A DNA stretch of 64,000 bases from Lacibacter sp. H375 (GTDB taxonomy: Bacteria > Bacteroidota > Bacteroidia > Chitinophagales > Chitinophagaceae): positions 4,402,001 to 4,466,000 of the forward strand of contig NZ_JBBKTT010000001.1 in NCBI RefSeq assembly GCF_037892425.1, read 5' to 3'. Of the stretch, positions 29,650 through 38,736 are shown piece by piece; position 1 is the stretch's first letter, and every line of letters begins with the position of its first letter. The translations under genes were made by a program, and so were the position numbers. The notes under the pieces are model-generated. The model made no database searches. It was not told the DNA's origin and saw only the letters and a list, made by a program, of their open reading frames with translations.

Positions 29650-30195
29650 TTAATTACGATATCGTCTAATAGGCAATATCCCATTAAAGTCATTATAGCA
29701 ACGAATAATCTTTGCATCATAAATATTACCAAGAGACATTCGGATCTGGTAGTAACATGTGAATTTTTCCAAGGTCCGGTATCGATCCAGCTCCTTGATA
29801 CTGTCATTCCTTTCATTACTACTGGTATAAACAACATCAATGAACGAGTAGTTCTCTTTGTGATTCATCATATTCATTGCCTTCCTTGCTTCTGTGATCG
29901 CATTCGTAATTACGATGCTTGTATCCCATGTGCAGATGCTTGCCCCGGGACCATACTTAAAAGAAACGGTGTACACACCATTTTTTGAATGATACCTAAT
30001 CGCCTTTTTATCGTGCCAGATCGTAGCAGAAGACCGATGCATATATTTTATCTCAGACTCATTGCGGTAAGCAGATTTACCGCTGTTACATCCGAAAGAA
30101 ACAATAACAGCTATTAGAAAAAATTGAACATGCAAATAGAGAATATTTCTAAAATCTCGCTGTAAAATATTCAGAGTTTTATAAGTAGCAGGCAT
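29650..30195 (-). CDS. Hypothetical lipoprotein
   Basis: 181 residues. The signal segment FFLIAVIVSFGC carries a lipobox. It has an unusually long polar N-region if the ATG at 30195 is used. I recognise no domain. Methionine- and serine-rich polar stretches occur in the middle (ARKAMNMMNHKENYSF). Confidence 0.5.
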   Translation of the reverse strand: MPATYKTLNILQRDFRNILYLHVQFFLIAVIVSFGCNSGKSAYRNESEIKYMHRSSATIWHDKKAIRYHSKNGVYTVSFKYGPGASICTWDTSIVITNAITEARKAMNMMNHKENYSFIDVVYTSSNERNDSIKELDRYRTLEKFTCYYQIRMSLGNIYDAKIIRCYNDFNGILPIRRYRN

Positions 30196-30289
30196 TGGGA
30201 TGGCTTAGGTCAACTAAAAATAATATTCCAATGATACTTATAGTTATTGTCCTACAGCTGTAACAACAATTTAACTCTATCGGTTGAAA

Positions 30290-30321
30290 ATAAAAAAGCC
30301 ATCCTTAAGAATAAGGACGGC
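30290..30321 (-). terminator. Terminator for the leftward FnIII-like gene
   Basis: On the minus strand GCCGTCCTTA, loop TTCT, TAAGGATGGC is followed by six T. One mismatch in the stem. Confidence 0.75.
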
Positions 30322-30361
30322 GTATTTACCTATAAGAGAACCAACAGTTCGTTGAATATAT

Positions 30362-30742
30362 TTAGAATGATTGCTCGCTTACAATTCTGTAAGTGCCATC
30401 ATTGTTCATTTGTTTAATGCGGTAGAATGTTTTTGCAGTGGTAGACTTTTTTGCTTTGTACTTGTATGTGTAGTGTTGATCGTTAGCGAAGCCACCTAAT
30501 ACAATAGCAGAAGTTTTAAATTCTTTGCCATCAGCACTTGTTTCGATCTCGTAATAAATGTCTTTGGGTTCGTTATCTGCTTTCCATTGAAGTACAACAG
30601 ATAAACCTTGCTGTTCAAACTGAACATCATAAACTTTCGGCCAAACTTGTTTGGAAAAAGTAGTTCCGGAGGTGGCTGTGTTTACACACAACAAGATCAT
30701 GAAGGCAGCAATTACAGGTACAAATTTCGTTTTCATATACAA
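30362..30742 (-). CDS. Small secreted protein with fibronectin-III-like fold
   Basis: 126 residues; a second ATG at 30736 is equally possible. A signal peptide precedes a sequence such as QGLSVVLQWKADNE and IYYEIETSADGKEF, then TFYRIKQMNNDGTYRIVS. This is the pattern of the FnIII-like modules that usually precede type IX sorting tails in Bacteroidota, but here it stands alone without a sorting tail. Function unknown. Confidence 0.6.
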   Translation of the reverse strand: MYMKTKFVPVIAAFMILLCVNTATSGTTFSKQVWPKVYDVQFEQQGLSVVLQWKADNEPKDIYYEIETSADGKEFKTSAIVLGGFANDQHYTYKYKAKKSTTAKTFYRIKQMNNDGTYRIVSEQSF

Positions 30743-30998
30743 ATTGATTATAAGACAACCTTGGGTATAGGACTGGAATCAATTTGGTTAATAGAGGAAT
30801 CTTGGAAGGGGCTTCCGGATATGAGATATTAAAAAGGGAATTAAATCGGTGGAGAAAATTTGTTAGGGCCGGATCTAATTCTGACCGTAAAATTACTGTC
30901 TTCTTTTACATATGCAAGTTTTTCGAAGAATATTTTCTTTCTTTTTTATATGGCGGGTGAGCTCATCTTCTGAAACTCAATACAGGCAAGGCTTTGCT
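30743..30998. other. Intergenic region, nothing recognised
   Basis: No credible ORF, hairpin with T run or repeat array was seen. It must contain the promoter of the leftward FnIII-like gene. Confidence 0.35.
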
Positions 30999-31421
30999 TT
31001 ACTTATAATTAAATTTCATACCCACACAGGCAAAGAAATAATTAGGGATATAGTTTACTGAATAGTAAAAATTTCCTTTTTTGAATCGCTTTGTATTGTA
31101 TTCGATACCTCCTATCCAGGAATTTGTGTTGAGTGATTTGTGGCTGTTCGATACTTGTTTGCGTACATATCCGCCATACATCCGAACCGCTTTTGATAAT
31201 TTATAACCCACCTGAACATTCATTAATAACGGCTGTGCATTATCGATCAGAGCAAAATAACCAACACCGATTGTTGTCTTTTTCTTTAATGAATAACCTA
31301 CCTGCAGATCGGCACCGGCATTACCATTTGTCGTCACACCTCCTCCGGCTTGTAAATAAACCTGTGAACGGACTGCTGTAAAACATAGCATAAAGAAGCA
31401 AAGACCTAAAACCTTTTTCAT
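30999..31421 (-). CDS. Small outer-membrane beta-barrel-like protein
   Basis: 140 residues from the ATG at 31421 (MKKVLGLCFFMLCFTAVRSQ), a signal peptide ending at SQ. The mature part is a run of short amphipathic strands (ADLQVGYSLKKKTTIGVGYFAL, shown in part) ending in a strand GMKFNYK, fitting a small barrel. No family name can be given. Confidence 0.55.
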   Translation of the reverse strand: MKKVLGLCFFMLCFTAVRSQVYLQAGGGVTTNGNAGADLQVGYSLKKKTTIGVGYFALIDNAQPLLMNVQVGYKLSKAVRMYGGYVRKQVSNSHKSLNTNSWIGGIEYNTKRFKKGNFYYSVNYIPNYFFACVGMKFNYK

Positions 31422-31674
31422 TCGTTTTCTCTTTTTATATAAGCAATTGGGATTACGGCCTTTCAAAGGTTTGTTTACGGATCTTCAGGAGAATTGGATA
31501 TTCGTGTAATACATTATTACAACTAAATGAAAAGGTTGTTCGGTGAGACACCGGGTAGCGGATGTTTGTCGGAGGAAATTGGTACGGAGGGGTCTTAAGA
31601 AGTTAGCCAGCAATCGTTCAGGTATAAATATAGAGGTTAATTTAAGAAAGTGGTTGTAGAATTTTGTCGACAAG

Positions 31675-31700
31675 AAAAAAGCCTCATCAATGAGGCTTTT
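31675..31700 (-). terminator. Terminator of the tRNA-Arg locus
   Basis: Stem AAAAGCCTCA / TGAGGCTTTT with loop TCAA; on the minus strand a run of T follows. It sits directly after the degenerate 3' tRNA fragment. Confidence 0.8.
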
Positions 31701-31764
31701 GTGATCCGGATTGATTCGCACAATACCCTCCCGATTGGAAATCGGGATGCTCTATCCAGCTGAG
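31701..31764 (-). pseudogene. tRNA-Arg fragment B (lacks 5' acceptor strand)
   Basis: On the minus strand it runs from the D-arm (CTCAGCTGGATAGAGC) to the acceptor 3' end (CCGGATCAC), nearly identical to the intact tRNA-Arg nearby. The first ten or so bases are missing, the variable/T-arm region has two single-base deletions, and the anticodon arm is replaced by a palindrome, TCCCGATT-TCC-AATCGGGA. It follows the GIY-YIG gene and shares its stop codon region. Confidence 0.75.
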
Positions 31765-32003
31765 TTTATGAGCGATTCAATATACTTTCGGCTCATCTTC
31801 TTTTTAATTTCCAACTCCCTTCTTCTGGCCATAGCCAGTTCTTCAAAAGGTTCAGCATATACCAATTCCCACGGGATACCTGTACTGCTAAATTTCTCTT
31901 TACCTCTGTTGTGATCGTCCAAACGTCTTTCAAGATCGGATGTAGAACCAACATAGTATTTGTTAAGCTTTACACTAAAAAGTATGTAACAGTGTGACAG
32001 CAT
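31752..32003 (-). CDS. GIY-YIG nuclease domain protein, tRNA-embedded
   Basis: 83 residues from the ATG at 32003; a longer frame would start inside the neighbouring tRNA and is rejected. The GIY-YIG core is seen as CYILFSVKLNKYYVGSTSDLERRLDDHN, followed by the conserved Arg and Glu region (PWELVYAEPFEELAMARRRELEI). These single-domain UvrC-N-like proteins are widespread in Bacteroidota. The gene starts 40 bp after a complete tRNA-Arg, and its last codons (Ser-Ala-Gly-stop) are read from the D-arm of tRNA fragment B. This placement suggests a nuclease tied to tRNA-gene duplication. Confidence 0.8.
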   Translation of the reverse strand: MLSHCYILFSVKLNKYYVGSTSDLERRLDDHNRGKEKFSSTGIPWELVYAEPFEELAMARRRELEIKKKMSRKYIESLINSAG

Positions 32004-32042
32004 AAAAAAATCCCGTCGTTTAACGGGATTTGATGTTTTTTG

Positions 32043-32116
<74 letters not shown>

Positions 32117-32140
32117 AGCTGTTTACTTAATATGTAGTAG

Positions 32141-32207
32141 CGTCTTTGAACCTTTGACCCTCCCGATTTAGAAATCGGGATGCTCTATCCAGCTGAGCTA
32201 CCGGACC
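32141..32207 (-). pseudogene. tRNA-Arg fragment A (lacks 3' acceptor strand)
   Basis: On the minus strand it begins GGTCCGGTAGCTCAGCTGGA like the intact copy. The anticodon arm is the 20-nt palindrome TCCCGATTTCTAAATCGGGA, three bases longer than a normal arm. After GGGTC the T-arm decays (AAAGGTTCAAAGACGC) and no 3' acceptor strand follows. It is the copy nearest the likely promoter. Confidence 0.75.
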
Positions 32208-32227
32208 AGCTTTTGATTAAGAGGCAG

Positions 32228-32235
32228 CAAAGGTA
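32228..32235 (-). promoter_or_regulatory. Candidate -7 box of tRNA-Arg locus
   Basis: TACCTTTG on the minus strand, about 20 bp before tRNA fragment A, an exact consensus match. Confidence 0.5.
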
Positions 32236-32269
32236 ATTTTTTGTACCATTGCATCCAAACGTATTGTGC

Positions 32270-32947
32270 ATGGATGTTCAGATAGAAGATAGTTGGAAAG
32301 AGGAACTGAAACAGGAGTTTAGCAAAGCCTATTTTCAGCAGATCGTGACCTTCCTTAAAACTGAAAAGATACAGGGCAAGACGATTTACCCACCCGGCTC
32401 CCTCATTTTTAATGCTTTTACACAGACACCCTTCAATAATGTAAAGGTGGTGATCATTGGTCAGGACCCCTACCATGGGCCTGGTCAGGCACACGGCCTT
32501 TGCTTTTCAGTACAGGATGGAATTAACCCTCCGCCCTCACTTATAAATATCTATAAGGAAATAGAAAAAGACATGGGCGTGGGTATGTCGGCAAAGCATG
32601 GTAATCTCATTAAATGGGCACAACAGGGTGTTTTGCTGCTCAATGCTTTTCTAACGGTTAGAGCAAATGAACCTGCCAGTCATTCAAAAATTGGCTGGGA
32701 GAATTTTACGAATGCAGTGATCAAAACTATTTCAGATCATAAACAAGGAGTTGTGTTTTTGCTTTGGGGAAAATTTGCGCAAGAAAAACAAAGCCTGATC
32801 GATGAAACCAAACATCATGTGTTGAAAGCGGCTCACCCCTCTCCTTTCAGCGCCGATAAAGGTTTTTTTGGTTGCAAACATTTTTCAAAGACAAACGAGT
32901 TGTTATTGCAAGAAGGACTTGAACCTATTGATTGGAAACTACCATGA
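32270..32947 (+). CDS. ung: Uracil-DNA glycosylase, family 1
   Basis: 225 residues from the ATG at 32270. The water-activating motif is GQDPYHG (Asp66), the uracil pocket follows, and the DNA-intercalating loop is HPSPFSADKGFFGCKHFS. It removes uracil from DNA in base-excision repair. The last codon overlaps the plsC start (ATGA), so the two genes are translationally coupled, an unusual but clear pairing. Confidence 0.96.
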   Translation: MDVQIEDSWKEELKQEFSKAYFQQIVTFLKTEKIQGKTIYPPGSLIFNAFTQTPFNNVKVVIIGQDPYHGPGQAHGLCFSVQDGINPPPSLINIYKEIEKDMGVGMSAKHGNLIKWAQQGVLLLNAFLTVRANEPASHSKIGWENFTNAVIKTISDHKQGVVFLLWGKFAQEKQSLIDETKHHVLKAAHPSPFSADKGFFGCKHFSKTNELLLQEGLEPIDWKLP

Positions 32948-33687
32948 ACGTTTTAAAAAACATACTGGGACGAATCTTTGCAGCCTGGGCATTACTTACG
33001 TTTATTGCTACCATGCTTATTATCTTACTACCAACATGGGCAATGGGTCTTTTCCCTGAACCAAAACGTACACGCCTGTTTATTTCAATGTCGAGATTGT
33101 GGATGGGTGTTTGGTTGCCACTGGCGGGCATTCGATTAGTAATAAAGGGAAAAGAAAAATTTAAACAGGGTGAGAATTATGTAGTGGTGTGTAATCATAA
33201 TTCCTTTATGGATGTACCTGTTACATCACCCGGTATCCCTGGCGCTAATAAAACAATTGCCAAAATTGAAATGGCGAAAATCCCGTTGTTTGGTATCATC
33301 TATCGCAGAGGAAGCGTGCTGGTTGATCGTAAGAGTGAAGAAAGCAGGTTGAAGAGTTATAGTTATATGAAGCGTGTACTTGACATGGGTTTGCATATGT
33401 GCATTTATCCGGAAGGAACACGAAACAAAACCAATCAGCCATTAAAAGAATTTAAAGATGGTGCGTTCCGTTTAGCCATTGAAACGAATAAAGCAATTGT
33501 TCCTGCTGTGTTATTCAACACAAAAAAAGTGTTACCACAAAACAAAGGCTTCTACTTCTGGCCCTCAAAAATTGAAATGCATTTTCTTGATCCTATTCCA
33601 ACCAGTGATCTTGGAAAAGATGATGTAAAACAACTTCGTGAACATGTGTACGAGTTGATGTGGAATTATATTGAATCAAGAAAATAA
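32944..33687 (+). CDS. plsC: 1-acyl-sn-glycerol-3-phosphate acyltransferase
   Basis: 247 residues starting at the ATG that overlaps the ung stop. The acyltransferase motifs are CNHNSFMD (His85, Asp90) and IYPEGTRNKT, with an N-terminal membrane segment (residues 10-32) and a second hydrophobic stretch. It makes phosphatidic acid from lysophosphatidic acid at the inner membrane. It is convergent with lptD across only three bases. Confidence 0.92.
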   Translation: MNVLKNILGRIFAAWALLTFIATMLIILLPTWAMGLFPEPKRTRLFISMSRLWMGVWLPLAGIRLVIKGKEKFKQGENYVVVCNHNSFMDVPVTSPGIPGANKTIAKIEMAKIPLFGIIYRRGSVLVDRKSEESRLKSYSYMKRVLDMGLHMCIYPEGTRNKTNQPLKEFKDGAFRLAIETNKAIVPAVLFNTKKVLPQNKGFYFWPSKIEMHFLDPIPTSDLGKDDVKQLREHVYELMWNYIESRK

Positions 33688-33690
33688 AAA

Positions 33691-36483
33691 CTACTGCGGT
33701 AAATTATAGAAGAACTTCGATCGGTTGATACGCAGATCACGCAACAAACCTGATTTTGGATTAATGCTGATGCTGAATGAACGATAAATACCAACCGGTG
33801 TAACGTTGATAGCAAGCTGCCAGCAATGCAAATCTCTCGAAATAGAAGTCGTTAAATACTGTAATGTTTTTGTTTGAATATCAAACGTACCATTTGCCTG
33901 CACTTTCCATTTCTCTGTTAAATTAAAGTCACCGTTGAAGTTCACTGATTGTGTGATCAGTGTTTCAAAGCCGGAGTAGTCCAGTTTTAATTGACGGTTA
34001 AGATTCAATGAATAGCTAAGGCTTAAACTCCACGGAATATTAAAATCAGCAAACTCACTGGGGTTGCGTTGTATTGCATTCAATTCACGGCTTTGCTCAT
34101 CGTAGTCACCATTATTTCGCCTGTTGCGTTCTGTCTCTTGCTTTTCCTTTTCTTTCTTCTCGTCTTTTGGTTTGCTTTTGAATTGTGTACTTACTGACAC
34201 AAACCCACTGGTGAAACGACCCAAAGAAAATTTATCGGCCTGCCATGCATATTCCCGTTTACGGAAACCTGTTTTAGGATCAACCTGGTAAGGGGAAACA
34301 TTTGCACCCGCAGTTAAACTGATCTTTTCAAACAAATTACTACGCAGATAAAAATTAAAATCACTTAACGCAAACGAATCGGCAAGCATATTATAACTGG
34401 TGCTCACACCAAACCCATCGATCAATCGTATCTTTTTATCTGCTGCTTCTGAAGTATCTTTTTTATCACGCACTTTCATCTCCAGGTTATTATCGATCGA
34501 GAGATTGATAGATCCCGAACGGCCATCAGGAATATTAGCGGCCTGTGAGCCATTAAATTTATCGAACCACAATTCTCTTCCTGTTGAATCAACCTGTGCA
34601 CGGTACCATTTACTTTTATTCATATCTGGCCTGTATCCTAATCCAAATGTTGGACGAATCACATGACGCAACGCTTTTACGTTTCCCTTTTTAAAATCAA
34701 GCTTACCAAACACAGCGGTGCTAAAGTTCAAACCAAAACTCATTTGACGTTCCTGGTAAAAACCTTTTTCACTTACTGTTTCAACTGATTTGGTTGCAGG
34801 GTTCCAACGACGCACAAAAGTGCGTGAGTGCCAGGTTTCATCGTAACTGATAGCAGGACCAACCTGCAATGGGCCCAATGCAGGCAAAGAAAGCTGAATT
34901 GGAATACTATGCCTTGCACTCCAGGTTGCAGTATCGAGTAAATGTTTGAGTGTAAATGTTGAATCAGTAAATGAGAACTGGTTACGGAACGTACCGTTAT
35001 ATGACACGCCTAATTTTTCGTACCACTTAGGTGTACCCACAAATTCTTTTTTCTGGAACGGGTAAAGTGTGTTTACCGTAAAACCAATGTCAGGCAAACT
35101 GATATTGTATTGCTTCTGGTTGGTATTTTGATTATGATTTGCAGTTACTGATAAATTAAAAGGTTTCCCCGCCCATGTGCGCTGATAAGCTATTGAAGAT
35201 TGCAACGTGTTATTAAAGTTCTGCGATGCATTGTTGGGGAAATAGCGGTTAAACAAACTCGTTGCAACGTTTACACTTGCACTGAAAGTTTGTCCCGGTC
35301 TTGCCTTTCCATCAAGACTATGATTCCACTGAACAGAAAAGTTCCGGTTAGGTGGCACATAATCAGGATCGCCTTTGAAACCAATTTTTGTATTGAGGTA
35401 ACTGATGTTGAATCCACCACTGTAGCGGTAACGCTTGCGATAAGTTGGTGAAAGAAATAAACTGTACGACCCGTAAGAATAAATGTTGGCCCTTATTGTG
35501 GCGTCCCAATATTCACCAACCGTTTTATAGTAACCCAATCCTTCCAAACCAAAACCTAACTGATCATTCGCTACCGGTTGCGGTGGCAACAATCCTGTTC
35601 TCCTTCCTTGTTTCATGGGGAATAAACCAAACGGCAAACCAAGAGGGATGGGAACATTTTCAAATTCCGGTCGAACTAAACCTGTAACGGCCACTTTATT
35701 GCTGATGAATTTTACTTTACGTGCTTTAAACGCAAAGTGCGGTGTATCATAATTACAGGAAGTAAATCTCGCTTTCTCTGCAAAGAAAACGGTTGGGCTG
35801 ATACGCTTTACCTTCTCCCCGTAAATAAACATCTCCCCTTCCTGCGTATATGTGCCGATAGTTAAACCACGCTGAGTTTTAAAATTATAGCGAATGGTAT
35901 CTGATGTAAATGCACTTTCTGCCTGTTTAAAGGCGGGTACACCTATTGGTTTTCCTGTACTGTCTTTTATAGAAAAAGCAGTGAGTATCTGGGTTGGCTG
36001 GTCAAGGCGTATAACAGCGGCATCGAGTGCTACATCTTTAAACTTAACCGATGCCTTATTATATAGGAAGATCTGTTTGCCCGGTATATCGATCACCATT
36101 GAATCTTCTGCTTCAAAGTCAACCGGCGCATCAATAGAATCTTTTGACAGTTTAAAATCAAACGTATCGATCTTTTGTACCAACGAATCCTTGCGTTGTA
36201 AAGAATCGACAAGATTGACTGTATCTTTTTTAGGCACCGTATCAATTAACATTCTGTTTTGCTGCGCTGCCGAACCTTCCCTCGTCTGTAATGCAGGTTT
36301 CTTGATTGCCTGTTTTGTTGGTTTAACCGGTGTTGTATCAATTACGGAAAATGTTAAAGCTTGCAGAAAATCTGATGTAGAATGAAATGCAGATCGACCA
36401 CTTACCGTTAGGCCATAGAGCAGCAATGCTGCAACAGCGGTGATGAAAACAGATTTATGATTAACTTTACGGCGTTGGAACAT
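33691..36483 (-). CDS. lptD: LptD-like LPS assembly outer-membrane protein
   Basis: About 930 residues from the ATG at 36483 (MFQRRKVNHKSVFITAVAAL); a further in-frame ATG at 36516 adds a stretch without signal character. After a signal/anchor and a low-complexity Lys/Asp/Thr linker comes an OstA-like beta-jellyroll (DIPGKQIFLYNKASVKFKD), then a large LptD-type barrel (PLGLPFGLFPMKQGRRTGLLPP, SFGLNFSTAVFGK). It would insert LPS or its counterpart at the outer membrane. The OstA-like protein at 38737 is a plausible partner. Confidence 0.85.
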   Translation of the reverse strand: MFQRRKVNHKSVFITAVAALLLYGLTVSGRSAFHSTSDFLQALTFSVIDTTPVKPTKQAIKKPALQTREGSAAQQNRMLIDTVPKKDTVNLVDSLQRKDSLVQKIDTFDFKLSKDSIDAPVDFEAEDSMVIDIPGKQIFLYNKASVKFKDVALDAAVIRLDQPTQILTAFSIKDSTGKPIGVPAFKQAESAFTSDTIRYNFKTQRGLTIGTYTQEGEMFIYGEKVKRISPTVFFAEKARFTSCNYDTPHFAFKARKVKFISNKVAVTGLVRPEFENVPIPLGLPFGLFPMKQGRRTGLLPPQPVANDQLGFGLEGLGYYKTVGEYWDATIRANIYSYGSYSLFLSPTYRKRYRYSGGFNISYLNTKIGFKGDPDYVPPNRNFSVQWNHSLDGKARPGQTFSASVNVATSLFNRYFPNNASQNFNNTLQSSIAYQRTWAGKPFNLSVTANHNQNTNQKQYNISLPDIGFTVNTLYPFQKKEFVGTPKWYEKLGVSYNGTFRNQFSFTDSTFTLKHLLDTATWSARHSIPIQLSLPALGPLQVGPAISYDETWHSRTFVRRWNPATKSVETVSEKGFYQERQMSFGLNFSTAVFGKLDFKKGNVKALRHVIRPTFGLGYRPDMNKSKWYRAQVDSTGRELWFDKFNGSQAANIPDGRSGSINLSIDNNLEMKVRDKKDTSEAADKKIRLIDGFGVSTSYNMLADSFALSDFNFYLRSNLFEKISLTAGANVSPYQVDPKTGFRKREYAWQADKFSLGRFTSGFVSVSTQFKSKPKDEKKEKEKQETERNRRNNGDYDEQSRELNAIQRNPSEFADFNIPWSLSLSYSLNLNRQLKLDYSGFETLITQSVNFNGDFNLTEKWKVQANGTFDIQTKTLQYLTTSISRDLHCWQLAINVTPVGIYRSFSISINPKSGLLRDLRINRSKFFYNLPQ

Positions 36484-36570
36484 ATACGGTGGCGACAAAA
36501 ATAGCCACAATTGCATTAACGAACTGTGAATGTTGCTTTTGAATTACTAACTCAAAACGAAATTCGAACT

Positions 36571-37539
36571 ATGAACAAGAACTGGTTTCCCGGAATTGCC
36601 TGTTTGCTGATGGTGGGTGTGGTGGCTATCTCCTTCACCAGTAAGAAAAATAATACTGCAGCAGCAGGAAAGATCAGGACCATTGTTATTGATGCCGGCC
36701 ATGGTTTTAAAGGAACAATTGGTGCACGTCATGGCTCATTTGGTACAGAAGTATCAGAAGATCAAATCTCATATGAGGTTGCCAAACGATTGGTAACTAT
36801 CCTTCAGAAAGAAATGCCTGAAGTAAAAATTCTTGAATCGAGACCTACAGTTTACTTTGTAGAAAACAAGGCACGTGCTGAATTCGCCAATAATAATAAA
36901 GGCGATCTGTTTGTATCGATCCACTGCAACTATGTACCTAAGCTGAGAGAAGTAGTAAGGGAAGGTTCCCGCAAAGAAACCTACTATGTTACAACCGGAA
37001 AAGGCAAAAACAAAAAACGTGTAAAGAAAACAAGAACAGTTCCTGTATATAAAACATATTACCACGCCAATCCTGCACATGGCACAGAAACGTATGTGTT
37101 TGCCGCTCACAAGCAGGACGATAAAGAAGAATTCATTCTGGAAGACGGTAATATTTTCAGCAATGAGGAAGATGATGGCACTATTAACGCCAATATTAAC
37201 GACCCCATCGTTAAACAACAGGTAGCACTCTGGACCAAACAGTTTTTTGGCAACAGTGTAAAGCTGGCTTCTATTGTTGAGGAAGAATTTGTAGGTATCG
37301 GCCGCTTTAGCCGTGGGGTAAAACAACGCCAGAAAGGTATTTGGGTATTGCAGGCCACTGCCATGCCAAGTATTTTGATCGAGCTGGGCTTTTTATCGCA
37401 CAGGCCCGAGGAGGAATACCTGATCAGCGAAGAAGGCCAGCAACAAATGGTTGAAAGCATTGCCCGTTCCATCAAGCGCTACAAAGACCTGGTGGAAAAA
37501 CCAGCGGTGCAAAATGCGGCTAATAATTCCCGTAAGTAA
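36571..37539 (+). CDS. N-acetylmuramoyl-L-alanine amidase (Amidase_3)
   Basis: 322 residues from the ATG at 36571, with an N-terminal hydrophobic segment (signal or anchor). Zinc-ligand motifs are DAGHG, the Glu in TEVSEDQISYEVA, and SIHCN; the catalytic Glu lies in SILIELGFLSH. An insert rich in Lys (KGKNKKRVKKTRTVP) interrupts the domain near residues 145-160. It cleaves the glycan-peptide link of murein. It is divergent from lptD and upstream of the MCE gene. Confidence 0.9.
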   Translation: MNKNWFPGIACLLMVGVVAISFTSKKNNTAAAGKIRTIVIDAGHGFKGTIGARHGSFGTEVSEDQISYEVAKRLVTILQKEMPEVKILESRPTVYFVENKARAEFANNNKGDLFVSIHCNYVPKLREVVREGSRKETYYVTTGKGKNKKRVKKTRTVPVYKTYYHANPAHGTETYVFAAHKQDDKEEFILEDGNIFSNEEDDGTINANINDPIVKQQVALWTKQFFGNSVKLASIVEEEFVGIGRFSRGVKQRQKGIWVLQATAMPSILIELGFLSHRPEEEYLISEEGQQQMVESIARSIKRYKDLVEKPAVQNAANNSRK

Positions 37540-37600
37540 TTAGTTTACACTTTTTAACAGCTGTTTCTGCCCTTCTAGATTGCGGCGGGTAAACATTTCT

Positions 37601-37608
37601 TATTTTTG
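37601..37608 (+). promoter_or_regulatory. Candidate -7 box
   Basis: TATTTTTG in the 204-bp gap after the amidase gene, about 135 bp before the MCE gene. Position suggests a long leader. Confidence 0.4.
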
Positions 37609-37743
37609 ACCCGAGCGAAGCAACAAAATGCTTTTCTTTCACCAACTCATGAAATGAGCCTCAACATTTTCGAGCTGCAATATTTACCGGCAACGAAGAT
37701 TAAATGGCACATAACATGTGTGTAAAAGCAATCAACATAACAC

Positions 37744-38736
37744 ATGAAAGTTTCCAACGAAACCAAGGTAGGCGCCTTAACCGTAATAGCTGTTACCCTT
37801 TTGATCCTGGGTTTTAATTTTCTGAAAGGCAAAACCCTTCTCAAAAAATCAAATGTGCTCTATGCACGTTTCCCCGATGTAGGTGCACTCGAGCCGGCCA
37901 ACCAGGTAAAAATTAAAGGTTACCGTATTGGTAATGTATATAAGATCGATAAACTTGATAAAGATGTAAGTGAAGTGGTTGTCACCATTAACCTGCTCGA
38001 TGAAATTAACATCCCCAGCAATTCAGTTGCTGTCATTAACAGCAGCCTTACCGGCAATTCATCCATCAGCGTTTTACCGGGCAATTCAAAAACATTTCTT
38101 GCAAAAGGCGATACATTGTTAAGTGCCAGCAACCCTGATATCCTTTCAAAAATTACTACAAGCATAGACCCGGTAATGGCCAATGTAAAGCAGGCTGTTG
38201 ATTCGCTGAAACTTTTATTGAGTAATGTCAACAGCATGTTTGATGAAAAGACAAAAGCCAACCTGAGACATACTATTGCGAATTTAAAGAGCACATCTGA
38301 TGAATTAAACGTTATGCTCAATAGCAAGAATGGAGCACTTTCGAAGACATTGAACAATGTTGAAGCCTTTACCACCAACCTCAATACCAACAACGAGAAA
38401 CTGAATACAACCATTGAGAACTTTAAGACAACTTCGCAAAAGTTATCAGAACTACAATTAAAGGAAACAGTTACCAATCTTAACAACAGCATCACACAAT
38501 TACAGGGAATTTTGCAGAAAGCCAATAGTAAAGATGGTTCACTTGGTTTGTTGATTCATGATCCGAAACTTTATAATAATCTGCAGAACACAACCCGCAG
38601 TTTAAATATTTTGCTGGATGATTTTAAACTGCATCCTAAACGATATATAAATGTTTCTGTCTTTGGGGGCAAAAAAGATAAATCTGAACCATTGAAAGCA
38701 CCATTGGCCGATAGCATTTATAACAATCAAAAATAA
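37744..38736 (+). CDS. MCE-domain (MlaD-family) protein
   Basis: 330 residues. One membrane anchor (GALTVIAVTLLILGFNFLKG) is followed by a single MCE domain (VLYARFPDVGALEPANQVKIKGYRIGNV) and a long helical tail rich in Asn/Thr/Leu (residues 150-300). It is a substrate-binding ring protein for phospholipid trafficking between membranes. The next gene begins right after its stop, so they form an operon. Confidence 0.9.
   Translation: MKVSNETKVGALTVIAVTLLILGFNFLKGKTLLKKSNVLYARFPDVGALEPANQVKIKGYRIGNVYKIDKLDKDVSEVVVTINLLDEINIPSNSVAVINSSLTGNSSISVLPGNSKTFLAKGDTLLSASNPDILSKITTSIDPVMANVKQAVDSLKLLLSNVNSMFDEKTKANLRHTIANLKSTSDELNVMLNSKNGALSKTLNNVEAFTTNLNTNNEKLNTTIENFKTTSQKLSELQLKETVTNLNNSITQLQGILQKANSKDGSLGLLIHDPKLYNNLQNTTRSLNILLDDFKLHPKRYINVSVFGGKKDKSEPLKAPLADSIYNNQK

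Noticed and set aside
31485-31721. 78-codon minus-strand ORF after the tRNA fragment
   Set aside because: It starts inside tRNA fragment B and crosses the terminator. Composition and lack of motifs suggest chance.
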